Positions 39,701-48,499 of a DNA stretch of 64,000 bases are shown here, piece by piece (position 1 is the first letter of the stretch; each line of letters begins with the position of its first letter). Origin of the DNA: Calliopsis andreniformis (Eukaryota; Arthropoda; Insecta; Hymenoptera; Andrenidae). The stretch lies in the NCBI RefSeq assembly GCF_051401765.1, contig NW_027480432.1, forward strand, positions 11,054,501-11,118,500, given 5' to 3'. Both the position numbers and the translations under genes were made by a program. The notes below the pieces were generated by a model that saw nothing but the letters and a program-made list of their open reading frames with translations, ran no database searches and was not told the DNA's origin.

Positions 39701-42700
39701 ATTTTTCAGTTGTTCCGTTACTTTCCGTAAATCTAAAGTGTCTATAGAATTTTCCTGATTAACATTATAAATTATCACATCCGAAATCGGGATTGAGTCA
39801 AGAGTTAGCGTTTTATGCCCCGAAGTAACAACAAATACATTCTTTCCGTTTCCCCCAACCAAGTGAGTTGCTTTTGCTTTGGTATCATTCTCCAACACAT
39901 CATTAGAACCGTGTCCAATCATAAGAGTTTCGTCCATTGAATGTACGGCAATGTATGCTTTTAATCTATCTGCTATAAGTGAGTAGTCGCTCACAAGACT
40001 ATGAAGTGGCTTTTGAGTGTTTTGTATTATATAAATTTTGTCATTATCTAGAACTGCTTCAGTACTATCGGTTAATAGATACACATTTCTATCTTTTGGA
40101 AAGCCATTAATAGTTACATTAAAAGTATCATTTGTGTCACTTTTCTGTCCTTCTTTTACAGAGAATTCCTTTACAAGGTTAAACGTTGCCTGTTCTTTAA
40201 ATATGTTGATAGCAGCAATATCTTGTAGTGTATAATTGAAGATGAACGTATTCTTACTGCGTGAATTTGAATCTAAATTAATATATGCCACACCTCCCTG
40301 ATTCCCAACTATAGAATAAGAAAAGTTGCCAGACAAAGCTCCATTAAAGACTTTAGTGTGGGGGTTAATTATAACTTTCGTATTATAAGAACAAGCGTCG
40401 AATCTTGGAATAATAAATGTATCTAAATTATCTTCATCTTCTCCTCCCCGTCCATCTACGTATTCAGTGCTACAAGCAAGCCATACTTCATCTATCGTAC
40501 CTCTTCCTCCTAAAAATGTATTTATGTTCCTTATTTCAAACTTAACGCGAAATAGACTATCCACGAATGTTTCACGACGAAGGTCAACAGATAGTTGATA
40601 CTTGGTTCCCAGTTTTAGTTTTCTAGAATCTGAAACTAGTCCATCAACATCAATTGCATTATTTCCCCCATGCCCGTCAATATGACCCGAAATACTATTA
40701 TCCGAAATTGCATATAGATTGTCTGCATTGAAAATAAATATATCGTCTTTATTTCCACCATCTATGTCCTTATACCCATCACTTAATACGAAAATGTTAC
40801 TACTATCTGGAAACCCCTCTACCGTATCTCTACCTTTGCCAAGATTAATAAGAGTGTAATTTCCCGTTTTACTATTTGTATCCTCGACACCAATCGCACC
40901 ATCGCAGTAATAAGCTCCATCGTTTGGAACATGCTCCCAATCTCCTTTTGGCAGACAAAATAAGTTAAATCCACTTGGAACGTTATCTGGTCTTGTTCTG
41001 GACCATTTAATATCACTTCGTCTCTGCCCTAATAACACTACATTATCTAAACATACATGACTGCTATATTCAGTCTCACTTACGACCTTATAAAAGGGAG
41101 GAAACAGAGCGGGATATCCTTTTTCATCAAATATGCAGAAGGGCAACCTAAACAGAAGTGTCTCCCAAATATTACATGGCTTTAAAACGGTAACAGAACG
41201 ACTATCGACCTCACGACTAGGAAAAACAAAACGTTGGATATATGTATTCTTTTGCAGAAATGTTACTGCATCTGTGACTAGTTCATTATTCTCTTTTTTC
41301 GCTTCTATTAACCTTTGAATCTCTTTTGGAGCATCCATCCCGAAAAAATTAGACGCTCCTACTTCAAACTTTTCCCAGCCTGTAAGTTGAATTTGCTCAT
41401 TAACTGTTTCAACTGCTTTTACGCTTTTGTAGATATCAGTACCCACGAATATTAAAGCTCCAACTGCCATTCCTATAGGGCCAGTGACAGCAGAAACTCC
41501 CTCTAATAATTCAAACCCTACGCCTTCACCAATTTCTATAGCAAGTGTAACAGAATCGATACCAATCTGTACGCTATCTCCTATAATAGGAACTAAGGCA
41601 TCCTTATCACCTGCTTTATATCTCTGTATTTCACTGTATAAATCATATGCAATAAAAGCGCTAGTTGCTCTTGAGAGAAATGGTGAAATCAATCCTAGTG
41701 TCTTGCCAACCATTGCTCTGCCTTTTAATACAAAAGCTGCCCCTTTTATTGATGCTATATTTGCTGCTTTTTCCAACAGTTTACCACCAGCAACGAAACC
41801 AATATTTATTGCAATATCATTGTAATCGCCAGACAATACATCGCCTACCAAATTTTTCGCGATCATCCCATGCATGACCTTGCCAGAGATATCTCCTACT
41901 CTATTCAAACGAGCAACGTATTTGTGATTCTCTGTCAGCATGTTCACTTCATTTTTAAATTCACCTACAACTTCACCTGCATTTGCTAAAGCAACAAAAT
42001 TAGAAAACTTTCTTTCACCTTCCTTATACATGTTTTCCAGACTAGAAATAAACTCTTCGCTCTTTATCTGTATATTTTCGGGATCTCTATTCTTCGCTCC
42101 ACCTTCATTGAATTTGTCTATTTCTTCCCACGTTAAACAACCCTCGCTCACAAATCTAACTTTTCGTCCCCGAATGGGACACAGAATTCCCTTTAGATCT
42201 TCTAATTTAAAATGTGAACCTATATTATCGATTGCCTCATCTATTATTTTGAAAGTAATATCGTCATTGTTTATTCTACTAGTAACCTCCTTTTTTAACT
42301 CCGCAATGTCAACTGTTATAGTATGATCCTTCTCATTGTCAGTAAGTGCGTCACCATGCGACAAATAATTACGTAATCGTTTCACCTGGAAGCTTTCAGT
42401 TTTTTCTTTCTCCTTAGGTGTCACGATTTTGCTTAAACTGTCATACGTAATAAGAATTTGCATTTTCACAGCATGAGGATCACTAACTTCCTTCAGTAAT
42501 CTGAATTCATTTCTTAGTTTACGCGAATACAAATCTTCTACCTCTTTTTTTACATATCGCTTTAGCGTATCTGCTCTGTCTTGCACGGCACTGTCGTCTT
42601 CGACAGGAAGTCGATACTGATCAGCTAAATCGGCGAATACTTTATTACTTATGCTATCGCCGCTTAGTATGGCGTCAAACATTTTTTTGCAAGCAGGAGG

Positions 42701-44416
42701 TTTTTTTTCAAGTAAATTTATACATTGTTCCTTTCTCCATTCTACTGAGTATGATAATAATAGCTTTTTAGTACGTAGGGGAACATCTAAACTATTGACT
42801 AAGTTTTCATATTCATCAGGTCTAATGATATTCTCTGCATGACCTTGGCTACCACGCATTTCCGTAAAAAAATTAATCAATTTGCTTTTAGTTTCATTAA
42901 TTTCACCACTATTATTCAAAATGTTAATTAAACTAGCTTCGTTATTACCAGCAAATGGGCGGTATAACACGTCGCTATTTTTAAAATGTTCTGCGTCGAA
43001 ATATTTTTGCAATTCTTCTTGAAGAGTTACCGTTCGATCATCAACGTTCACCTTTGTTTTTCTTAGAATTTCTTCCTCAAGGAAAGTATCAAGACTGTTA
43101 CTAGCTGAATTATCACGAAGAGAGTCAACAACGTCTGTTATAGTTTCTAAATCTTTGTGTGCACTAGCCAACCAATCTTCGTATCCTTCCGGACATCCTG
43201 TTATTAGGTTATTGTATAATTCTGAGTACAACTGCAGTTTCGCATTTTTAATGTAGACTTTAATTGATTCCAGAGATTTTAAATCTGAGTCATTCCAAGC
43301 ATTTTCAGGAAAATCCTTGGAAGATATCATTCGTTGTGCAATATGATAAATTTGGTTCACTAACTTTTGACTTTGTTCTTTCATAGTGTTAAATGTACCG
43401 TCCTTTTTTATTTGTTCAATGTATTCTATAACCTTCGGGACGCCTTTTTCGCTTGCAGAATTTAAGCGTATTTTAACAGTTTGTTTTTCAAGTTTGCGAA
43501 TCTTTGTTTTAACGATATTTTGAATAAAATTATACTCTGCGTCAATTATTTCATTAGTAATCATATTTCGCATAGCAGGCATTCCGAAATTAATCACTTG
43601 TTGAACTTGTGGAGTATTTCCATCTGTTACATGAAACAGCTGCTTATGTGTTAATATATCTCTAAATTCAGTAAGAAATTTAACTGGTACTCCTTTAGCT
43701 TCTAGGTTCTTAGCAATTGCTTTGTCTAAATTTGGCGTTTGCTCCGTAGTTTTTAAGTACTCACCAGTAACCCGCAGAATTTCTTGTAACTTTAAACTGT
43801 TTTCCACTGAAACAGAACTTTGAGCTCGTAGTGTATCAATTAATCCAATAGCATCATATGTTCTGTATAAAGAGTCAACGTTTCTTCTAGTGTTTAAGTA
43901 ATGATTAATCTCATCTTTGATGCTCAAAGGTAAATCAGTTTCAGACCAACCATTTTGTTTAAGCGTACTGAGGTCTTGACGCAAGGTTTTAAATTGTTCT
44001 AAGGACTTCGGAATTTTTTTGTTTAATTGGTCCAATTCAGTTATCTTATTTAGAACAATGTTTAATGCGGATTGAGAAGTTGAATACATAGATTCTGCTA
44101 AAAACTTTTTAAAATCGTTTTCTGCTAAATCTAGGCTAGCCTGATAATCCAGTACGCTAAAGCCTAAGAATTTAAGACTCCTGGCATCTATTAGAAGTAG
44201 CTTAGCTTTCACATCCTGAGTGTAATGTTTAATTTTTTCAAATAATATCCTATCTTGACTTTCAAGAAACTTCTTACTTACTGAATCTTGAACACTTTCT
44301 AGACAGTACATATGAAATGAAGTTAATACTACTAGTAATGATAAATTTTGATCTTTTGACTTTGGTATTTTTTTATATTTCGATTCGACATCGAGACAAT
44401 CTCTAGGCTGAAACAT
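36731..44416 (-). CDS. giant endosymbiont-like ankyrin/pore-domain toxin-like protein, copy 1 (horizontally acquired)
   Basis: A single uninterrupted frame of 2561 codons with no intron, which is unusual beside spliced insect genes. Approximate layout: residues 1-860 helical and lysine/glutamate-rich, with a short hydrophobic stretch at 25-39; 865-1010 glycine-rich hydrophobic segments (ISPFLSRATSAFIAYDLYSE, GPIGMAVGALIFVG) resembling the TcdA/TcdB-type pore-forming region; 1190-1235 and about 1505-1530 Gly/Asp-rich blocks (DGYKDIDGGNKDDIFIF, GHGSNDVLEND); about 1775-2350 some 15 ankyrin repeats (GNTPLHYAALTDNTDLVEKLL type), two of them degenerate; the last 45 residues resemble the latrotoxin C-terminal domain of Wolbachia/Rickettsiella-type proteins (ending KKAAEQAAKDSKISMHRWNI and one more residue). 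In that family such proteins are presumed effectors or toxins acting on host cells; the role here is unknown. It is flanked by insect transposons, so transfer into the nuclear genome is the best reading. The family assignment is from motifs only. Confidence 0.85.
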   Translation of the reverse strand: MFQPRDCLDVESKYKKIPKSKDQNLSLLVVLTSFHMYCLESVQDSVSKKFLESQDRILFEKIKHYTQDVKAKLLLIDARSLKFLGFSVLDYQASLDLAENDFKKFLAESMYSTSQSALNIVLNKITELDQLNKKIPKSLEQFKTLRQDLSTLKQNGWSETDLPLSIKDEINHYLNTRRNVDSLYRTYDAIGLIDTLRAQSSVSVENSLKLQEILRVTGEYLKTTEQTPNLDKAIAKNLEAKGVPVKFLTEFRDILTHKQLFHVTDGNTPQVQQVINFGMPAMRNMITNEIIDAEYNFIQNIVKTKIRKLEKQTVKIRLNSASEKGVPKVIEYIEQIKKDGTFNTMKEQSQKLVNQIYHIAQRMISSKDFPENAWNDSDLKSLESIKVYIKNAKLQLYSELYNNLITGCPEGYEDWLASAHKDLETITDVVDSLRDNSASNSLDTFLEEEILRKTKVNVDDRTVTLQEELQKYFDAEHFKNSDVLYRPFAGNNEASLINILNNSGEINETKSKLINFFTEMRGSQGHAENIIRPDEYENLVNSLDVPLRTKKLLLSYSVEWRKEQCINLLEKKPPACKKMFDAILSGDSISNKVFADLADQYRLPVEDDSAVQDRADTLKRYVKKEVEDLYSRKLRNEFRLLKEVSDPHAVKMQILITYDSLSKIVTPKEKEKTESFQVKRLRNYLSHGDALTDNEKDHTITVDIAELKKEVTSRINNDDITFKIIDEAIDNIGSHFKLEDLKGILCPIRGRKVRFVSEGCLTWEEIDKFNEGGAKNRDPENIQIKSEEFISSLENMYKEGERKFSNFVALANAGEVVGEFKNEVNMLTENHKYVARLNRVGDISGKVMHGMIAKNLVGDVLSGDYNDIAINIGFVAGGKLLEKAANIASIKGAAFVLKGRAMVGKTLGLISPFLSRATSAFIAYDLYSEIQRYKAGDKDALVPIIGDSVQIGIDSVTLAIEIGEGVGFELLEGVSAVTGPIGMAVGALIFVGTDIYKSVKAVETVNEQIQLTGWEKFEVGASNFFGMDAPKEIQRLIEAKKENNELVTDAVTFLQKNTYIQRFVFPSREVDSRSVTVLKPCNIWETLLFRLPFCIFDEKGYPALFPPFYKVVSETEYSSHVCLDNVVLLGQRRSDIKWSRTRPDNVPSGFNLFCLPKGDWEHVPNDGAYYCDGAIGVEDTNSKTGNYTLINLGKGRDTVEGFPDSSNIFVLSDGYKDIDGGNKDDIFIFNADNLYAISDNSISGHIDGHGGNNAIDVDGLVSDSRKLKLGTKYQLSVDLRRETFVDSLFRVKFEIRNINTFLGGRGTIDEVWLACSTEYVDGRGGEDEDNLDTFIIPRFDACSYNTKVIINPHTKVFNGALSGNFSYSIVGNQGGVAYINLDSNSRSKNTFIFNYTLQDIAAINIFKEQATFNLVKEFSVKEGQKSDTNDTFNVTINGFPKDRNVYLLTDSTEAVLDNDKIYIIQNTQKPLHSLVSDYSLIADRLKAYIAVHSMDETLMIGHGSNDVLENDTKAKATHLVGGNGKNVFVVTSGHKTLTLDSIPISDVIIYNVNQENSIDTLDLRKVTEQLKNDLNKEIDARISKTEKDLLINFFVDDESKKEVIKIVLKDAIETHLYMRFNILIDTIYIIEEVEGNFKLNPRPLIFDNNNLSIYVINPSDVGKGNKIEIRKEIGNYTLNRDNEALIITNSFMPTVVTSNLCTVILNDFYSGINKHKMQTLNIRFMDKELQLNNETERINDAENFSQLKRKVAVDSYRAIIDHIKQNKFFAEIKQGNVNEVKNLINLGVSVNFKDEFLSTPLHVAASNGHLKIVKYLIDHGAQPNANDSSGNTPLHCAARAGNLDIIEYLLKNGVEVNVRNAVGNTPMHEAAASGSLDVVKMLLEAGAHFSVKNNNGHEPSDSAKDKSYLQVFTFLVNLEELLNGAEKGNFELVKRSIEQGAYFDLKNINGKTALDIAREKGYSEIIIFLSALVEMFNAVKQGNLNKVKETMKTAIESNARDSKGRSALHYAAMGGLLDTINALLEKGIRQNANDHGKSVLCKHIGGHYVNIVNEILQKGGNINAKDDYGNTPLHYAALTDNTDLVEKLLERGADLNSKNNYGDIPLHYGTVCNSNVIDRLLEKGSKPDVKDNYGYTPLHYSVMIGNLSVVKKLLERDADANPKDEDGNTPLYYAAINGLLEIVKYLIVEGANIDVNIDGKTPLDILKENGYKQEVDSIVTSLVKNLIDSARENDFDKVQRLINQGVNVNTIAEEDDSKTPLHYAISNSRLDMVEYLIGKGAEINVGDNSGITPLHIAVISRSLEIVECLIENHAEVNMRDGAENTPLHYAVRSCNLGIVKYLLEKGAKVNTKNALDRDRFLEYIHNCKGIDAIPEFREFTRTSTMHKRYSNAAKGIHQDRVNHRRQKQYYTEHRRQLRNINRNIANNDFGVKRNQVTSRASKSSSWVNDFCASVSSTVGSIPNYVSSIFKPTIGTRYSNSSEYFKAVTTQSTDINSTLLLLDVLIRRVTGQKYIPSEAQHAYSLEEQGYALNVTDGLHEFKKAAEQAAKDSKISMHRWNID

Positions 44417-44668
44417 TGTGTCACTTATTTATATACTCGTGTTGATCAATAACATTTATTTACTGTTTTTAGTTATCCTAAAGCTTTCTGTGCTCGTGTT
44501 GCAAGGAAATGTATTAGTTAGTGTTATTGTCTATTTCAAGCTCCAGGAGAACCTTTATTGCATAACGATTTCGAATCAGAAAGGAAACATGGAATGCAAT
44601 ATGAGTGCAAGATAAAGCAGAACTTTATAGTTCACTCTCCTTTAGCAAACTTGGTATTTCATACTTAC
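44417..44668 (-). promoter_or_regulatory. 252-bp conserved leader in front of giant gene copy 1
   Basis: This segment runs from a consensus splice-donor-like CG|GTAAGT (GT at 44668-44667) to the ATG. It has exactly the same length as its counterpart before copy 2 and differs at about five positions. Just before the ATG both copies share tatataaataagtgacaca. It may be a 5' UTR intron, a promoter or a recent conversion tract. No strong acceptor is visible immediately before the ATG (best is ataaataag). Confidence 0.45.
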
Positions 44669-44853
44669 CGTTTTTTATGATAGTTACTAATTGTTATACC
44701 CATTAGATTTGTTTGGAATGTTTCAAAGGCTAAGTTCATACCCACACCAATGGTAACAACAATTTTGTGTGTTAGGTTCAGCACATCAGGATCATGTAGC
44801 GTCACAGGAACATCTAAAAGAATACAGTTTTTCACTAAAACATCATGATGCAT
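44665..44853 (-). other. small upstream ORF / possible leader exon of copy 1
   Basis: A 62-codon frame (MHHDVLVKNCILLDV start) runs up to the GTAAGT motif. The homologous stretch before copy 2 (60109-60294) starts the same way but is shifted by a small indel after about 35 codons and stops early. Conservation as protein is therefore not supported. It may be untranslated leader or part of the duplicated repeat DNA. The family is not recognised. Confidence 0.3.
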
Positions 44854-45229
44854 TGAAGGTAGAAGTAGCTAGATGTAGTAATTTATATTGTATTAAGAGT
44901 GATTTAAAAAAATATACGCAAGAAAACACTGGATGCCCCTACTAATAGTACAGTCTAGCATCACGTTGTAAGTAATACACTACAAGTAAATTTTATTTAC
45001 CTTGGAAACAATTGTAAATCAGCGAAATAAAGCTTAAGTATTTTCGCATGTTTCTAACATAGATATATATCCTGTGCTAAATAAAAAGTTTGATTCAATA
45101 CCAATTATTCAATATATGGACATGTGACTATATGCATACATACATATATGTATCAATGTATACATGTATATCCTCGTGTCTATTTTACTTTACGACTCTA
45201 GGCTCGATTATCGAAATTGCATAAAACTA

Positions 45230-45565
45230 ATTGCATTTAAGGCTACGTTTCAGAATTACTAGTTGCTGAGAAAATGCCTAATATACGCGTAAAATATGTC
45301 TGACTGTAGTTTTATTCAATTGTCTGCCTACAATAGTTAAACCTCACACGAATGAATCAATAAAATAAGTCCTAAGCCAGCCACAGAAAAATCTGTACAG
45401 TAAGTTCTAAATCAGACACATTTCGCGCATATCTTTAGCATTATCTCAATAACTAATAACTCTGAAACAAGGTTACAGACGCATTTTTATCATTTTTGGT
45501 CTCATTTTAACGCGTAGTGTCATCCTTTGAATTTTTTCACACCTGTCGTCGGACATTATGAATTG
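45230..45565. repeat. truncated MITE upstream of giant gene copy 1
   Basis: It is similar to the 20.08-20.57 kb MITE (aataagtcctaag, ctcaataactaataactctg, cacacctgtcgtcggacatt end). The same DNA appears inverted at 59.09-59.37 kb, so it belongs to the duplicated unit around both giant genes. Confidence 0.55.
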
Positions 45566-46959
45566 ACAGTTGTCTGACTAGGCTTTTAATTTTGCTATTG
45601 AATGCACTTAAGGCCTATTCAGACTGATCCATCCGATACCATCAATGTCCGATCATTCCGGTATGGGTGTCAATTCTGTAATGCTTTTAATTTAATGCTT
45701 TTAATTTAGGGAGAGATAGCGGTTTGGACGAACACTTGTCGAATGAGGTATAAGTCAAAGTGTAGAGACCAATCGGCATAAATATATCGTAGAGTATTAG
45801 CCGTATCAAGCTATTTTCATAAAGAGTTATTTTAAACATTTCGGAGTTTTCCTAGCATCGAATGGCGTCTAATAGCGGATATTAGCGATATCTTTTAAAC
45901 ATGAAATGAGCTAAAGTGTCCAAATAGCAAAAGTAAAGAGTAGATTTCTCTCTATCACTTTTGTGATTTTGCCGCTATGTCGCGCTTCGTTTTCTAAAGA
46001 TATAGCTATTATCCGGTTTTAGGTGTCGTTTGGCGCTAGGGGAACTCCTCCTAGATGCCAAAGCCACGGATTCGTAATCTGGACATCGTCTGCTGGAATC
46101 TCGTTTGGTCGAAGAATATTTCTGTTAATTATATCTAAGTTTTTGTTGTTCCTCCACTTAAATGCATGATATAGAGAATTCTGGAAGTTATATCATCGTT
46201 TTGTTAAGTTTTACATAATGTTTTATAAAATTACAAAAGAAGTGCCATGATAAGTATGAGTCGGCTTATAAAATTTGTCAAAGTTTATAAATGACATTAT
46301 TCGCGTCGTTATGAAACTGGTTCAATCTGTTTTTGCATTTCACAGAAATAATATAGAGCTGTAGTAGTGTCATCAGCTTGCCGTTATAATGGAACACGGG
46401 TACGTCAAGAGTGAGAGAGTAAAACTCATATTCGCACTCTCTCTAGTTTCCGCAAATGTCTGAAGTCGGTCGCGGAGCGTCGAGTTCACGTACGCATAGC
46501 TCGTACAGTAGCTTACAGTGCTTTTTCGTTTATACGTTATGCAAATATTTTCATACTAATGCTATTTCCTTCGACGCATGCCGACTTTCTTGTTCGGAGT
46601 ACAACCGTAGCGCCCAGCGCGTACCCAACGCTACCGCAGTCGCTCGGACGGCAAACTCGTGCTCTCATTGGCCGGTGTTTTTCATGAATAACTCGTTAAC
46701 GAAGCCTCATCTTACATTTTCGCTAAGGAAAAAGTTGTTTTAAATCACCCCCTGAATCACCCCTTTTAAGGAACTGCGACATTTTTGTTACACCCTGTAT
46801 ACTATAACTTGAGCGCATTGTCATTTAAAAAGCGATTTCCACGACCGTCCGGTCCCCTTATTAGTCATTTTTTCCTAAATATTTTCCGCAACGGTTTAGT
46901 CATCATGCACCTTTGTCCCTTCCCCATTCTTCTTTAACTCCATTTTCACAGCTTACATA
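45566..46959. other. intergenic, no supported gene
   Basis: A GC-richer patch at 46330-46740 ends in caccctgtata-like sequence (about 46790-46800) and looks like an old repeat. The frame at 46456-46743 has no domain signal. Nothing else was recognised. Confidence 0.4.
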
Positions 46960-46961
46960 TA

Positions 46962-48497
46962 CAAGGTGTTCAGAAAAAACCATTCAATATTTGTATGGTA
47001 TATAGTATAGGATACATTGTACCGAGTAAAAAAGCTTTAATAAACATAGGTCGAAAGGTCAACCGTTTCTGAGATACAAACATTTTTGTTTGTTATTGTC
47101 ATAATTGACTTACTACTGAATTTTCGATATTTACAGAAGATTTTCCACGTGTCCACCTTCCATTTCTACACACGCTTGACATCGTTTTACAGAGTCGCGA
47201 ACTCTCTCGAAAATTCCACATTTCTGTCAAATTGTTTGACAAGCATGGTGGATTCAATTACATAATTCTTCTAAATCATTTATCGGCGAGGAATACATTA
47301 GGCTTTCTAATATCCCCATAAAAAGAAGTCCAAAGGGTTTAAATCGGGGGATGGAGGAGGCCATGCAACTGGTCCACCACGTCCAATCCACCTTTGACCG
47401 AACACCATGTTTAAGTGGTCTCTCACATTACGCACAAAATGAGGTGGTGCCCCATCATGCATGTACCACATCGATAATCTTTCTGCCAAAGGCATATAAT
47501 CCAGGTACTGAGGTAATGTATTCACCAAGAAGTTGAAATAAGCAGCACCTGAAAGCCGATTTGGGAGTATTACAGGGCCAATAAGGCGATCTCCCACAAT
47601 GCCCATCCAAACATTTAACGAGAAACGGTGTTGGTGATTTGTTTGAATAAATGCATGAGAATTCTCTTCCGTCCATACATGATTATTATGGAAATTTGTA
47701 ATTCCATTTCGCGTAAATGCAGCTTCATCAGTAAATAAAATGCAAGATACGAAATTCGGATTCACAGCACGTTTTGTGTGTAGCCATTGTGAAAATTCTG
47801 TTCTTGCCTGATAGTCCGGTAGAGTGAGGGCTTGTACCCGTTGGATATGGTATGGATAGAGTAACTGCTTATGAAGCGTCCTCCAGACCAGAGTAGTACC
47901 GATTCCTGTGGCATCGGATATTCTTCTTACGCTGGTTCCGGGATTTTCTTCTACAATCCTTAAAATACGATTCTCCGTATTGGGTGTCGATACAGATCTA
48001 GGTTTGCCAGAGTTTCGATGACAAGGTGTAAGTGAGCCTGTTTCACAAAGACGTTGGTGAAGTTTTTGAAACAGCATATGAGAGGGAACCCTTCGATTAG
48101 GAAATTTTTCAGCGTAAAGACGTCGTGCAGATAAAGCACTTCCATTAGCACGGCCATACATAAAATGCAATCTGCCATTTCTTCATTCGAATAATACGCT
48201 GACATTTTCACGATACTTTGTAACTGTGTAATATCTACAATCGCCGATTCACAACTGACTGATTCTCAATGAAATCTACTGTCGGCACTTGAATAAGAAC
48301 ATTCAGAACGCGGTTTGTAAACACTAAAGTAAACATCGCATGCGATAGAAGCAAGTAAGTCAATCATGATACTAGCAAAAATGTTTATATCTCAGAAACG
48401 GTTGACCTTTCGACCTATGTTTACTAAAGCTTTTTCACTCAGTACAGTGTATCCTATATACCATATAAATATTGAATGGTTTTTTTTGAACACCCTG
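46962..48497 (-). mobile_element. complete Tc1/mariner-superfamily element, DD41D (rosa/visitor-like) group
   Basis: The element is about 1536 bp and bounded by TA dinucleotides (46960-46961, 48498-48499). Terminal inverted repeats of about 130 bp are well matched: caaggtgttcagaaaaaacc at the left, and caccctg read inward from the right, both continuing into ccattcaatatttgtatggt and then cgaaaggtcaaccgtttctg. It contains one minus-strand transposase gene. The TIR arms remain very similar, suggesting a fairly young insertion, though the gene inside is already broken. Confidence 0.85.
47305..48206 (-). pseudogene. DD41D mariner-type transposase, broken by frameshifts
   Basis: The long frame (48170-47307, 287 codons) shows an N-terminal helix-turn-helix region (RRLYAEKFPNRRVPSHMLF), then the catalytic triad as LFTDEAAF, YMHDGAPPHF and SPDLNPLDFFLWGY. 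Counting from the second Asp to the Asp of PLDFF gives 41 intervening residues, which defines the DD41D group. The natural start (MSAYYSNEEMADC, at about 48206) lies in another frame, so one base appears lost near 48170. The frame stops right after LWGY, where relatives continue (WGxLKxxVY). The enzyme is therefore probably inactive. Confidence 0.85.
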
Positions 48498-48499
48498 TA

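Noticed and set aside
41484..42326. Plus-strand frames of 113-128 codons inside the giant gene, repeated on the minus strand in copy 2
   Set aside because: They are antisense shadows of the same coding sequence. Their conservation follows from that of the giant protein.
44665..44853. Upstream 62-codon frame as a true coding exon of the giant gene
   Set aside because: The homologous stretch before copy 2 is frameshifted and stops after about 38 codons, so conservation as protein is not supported.
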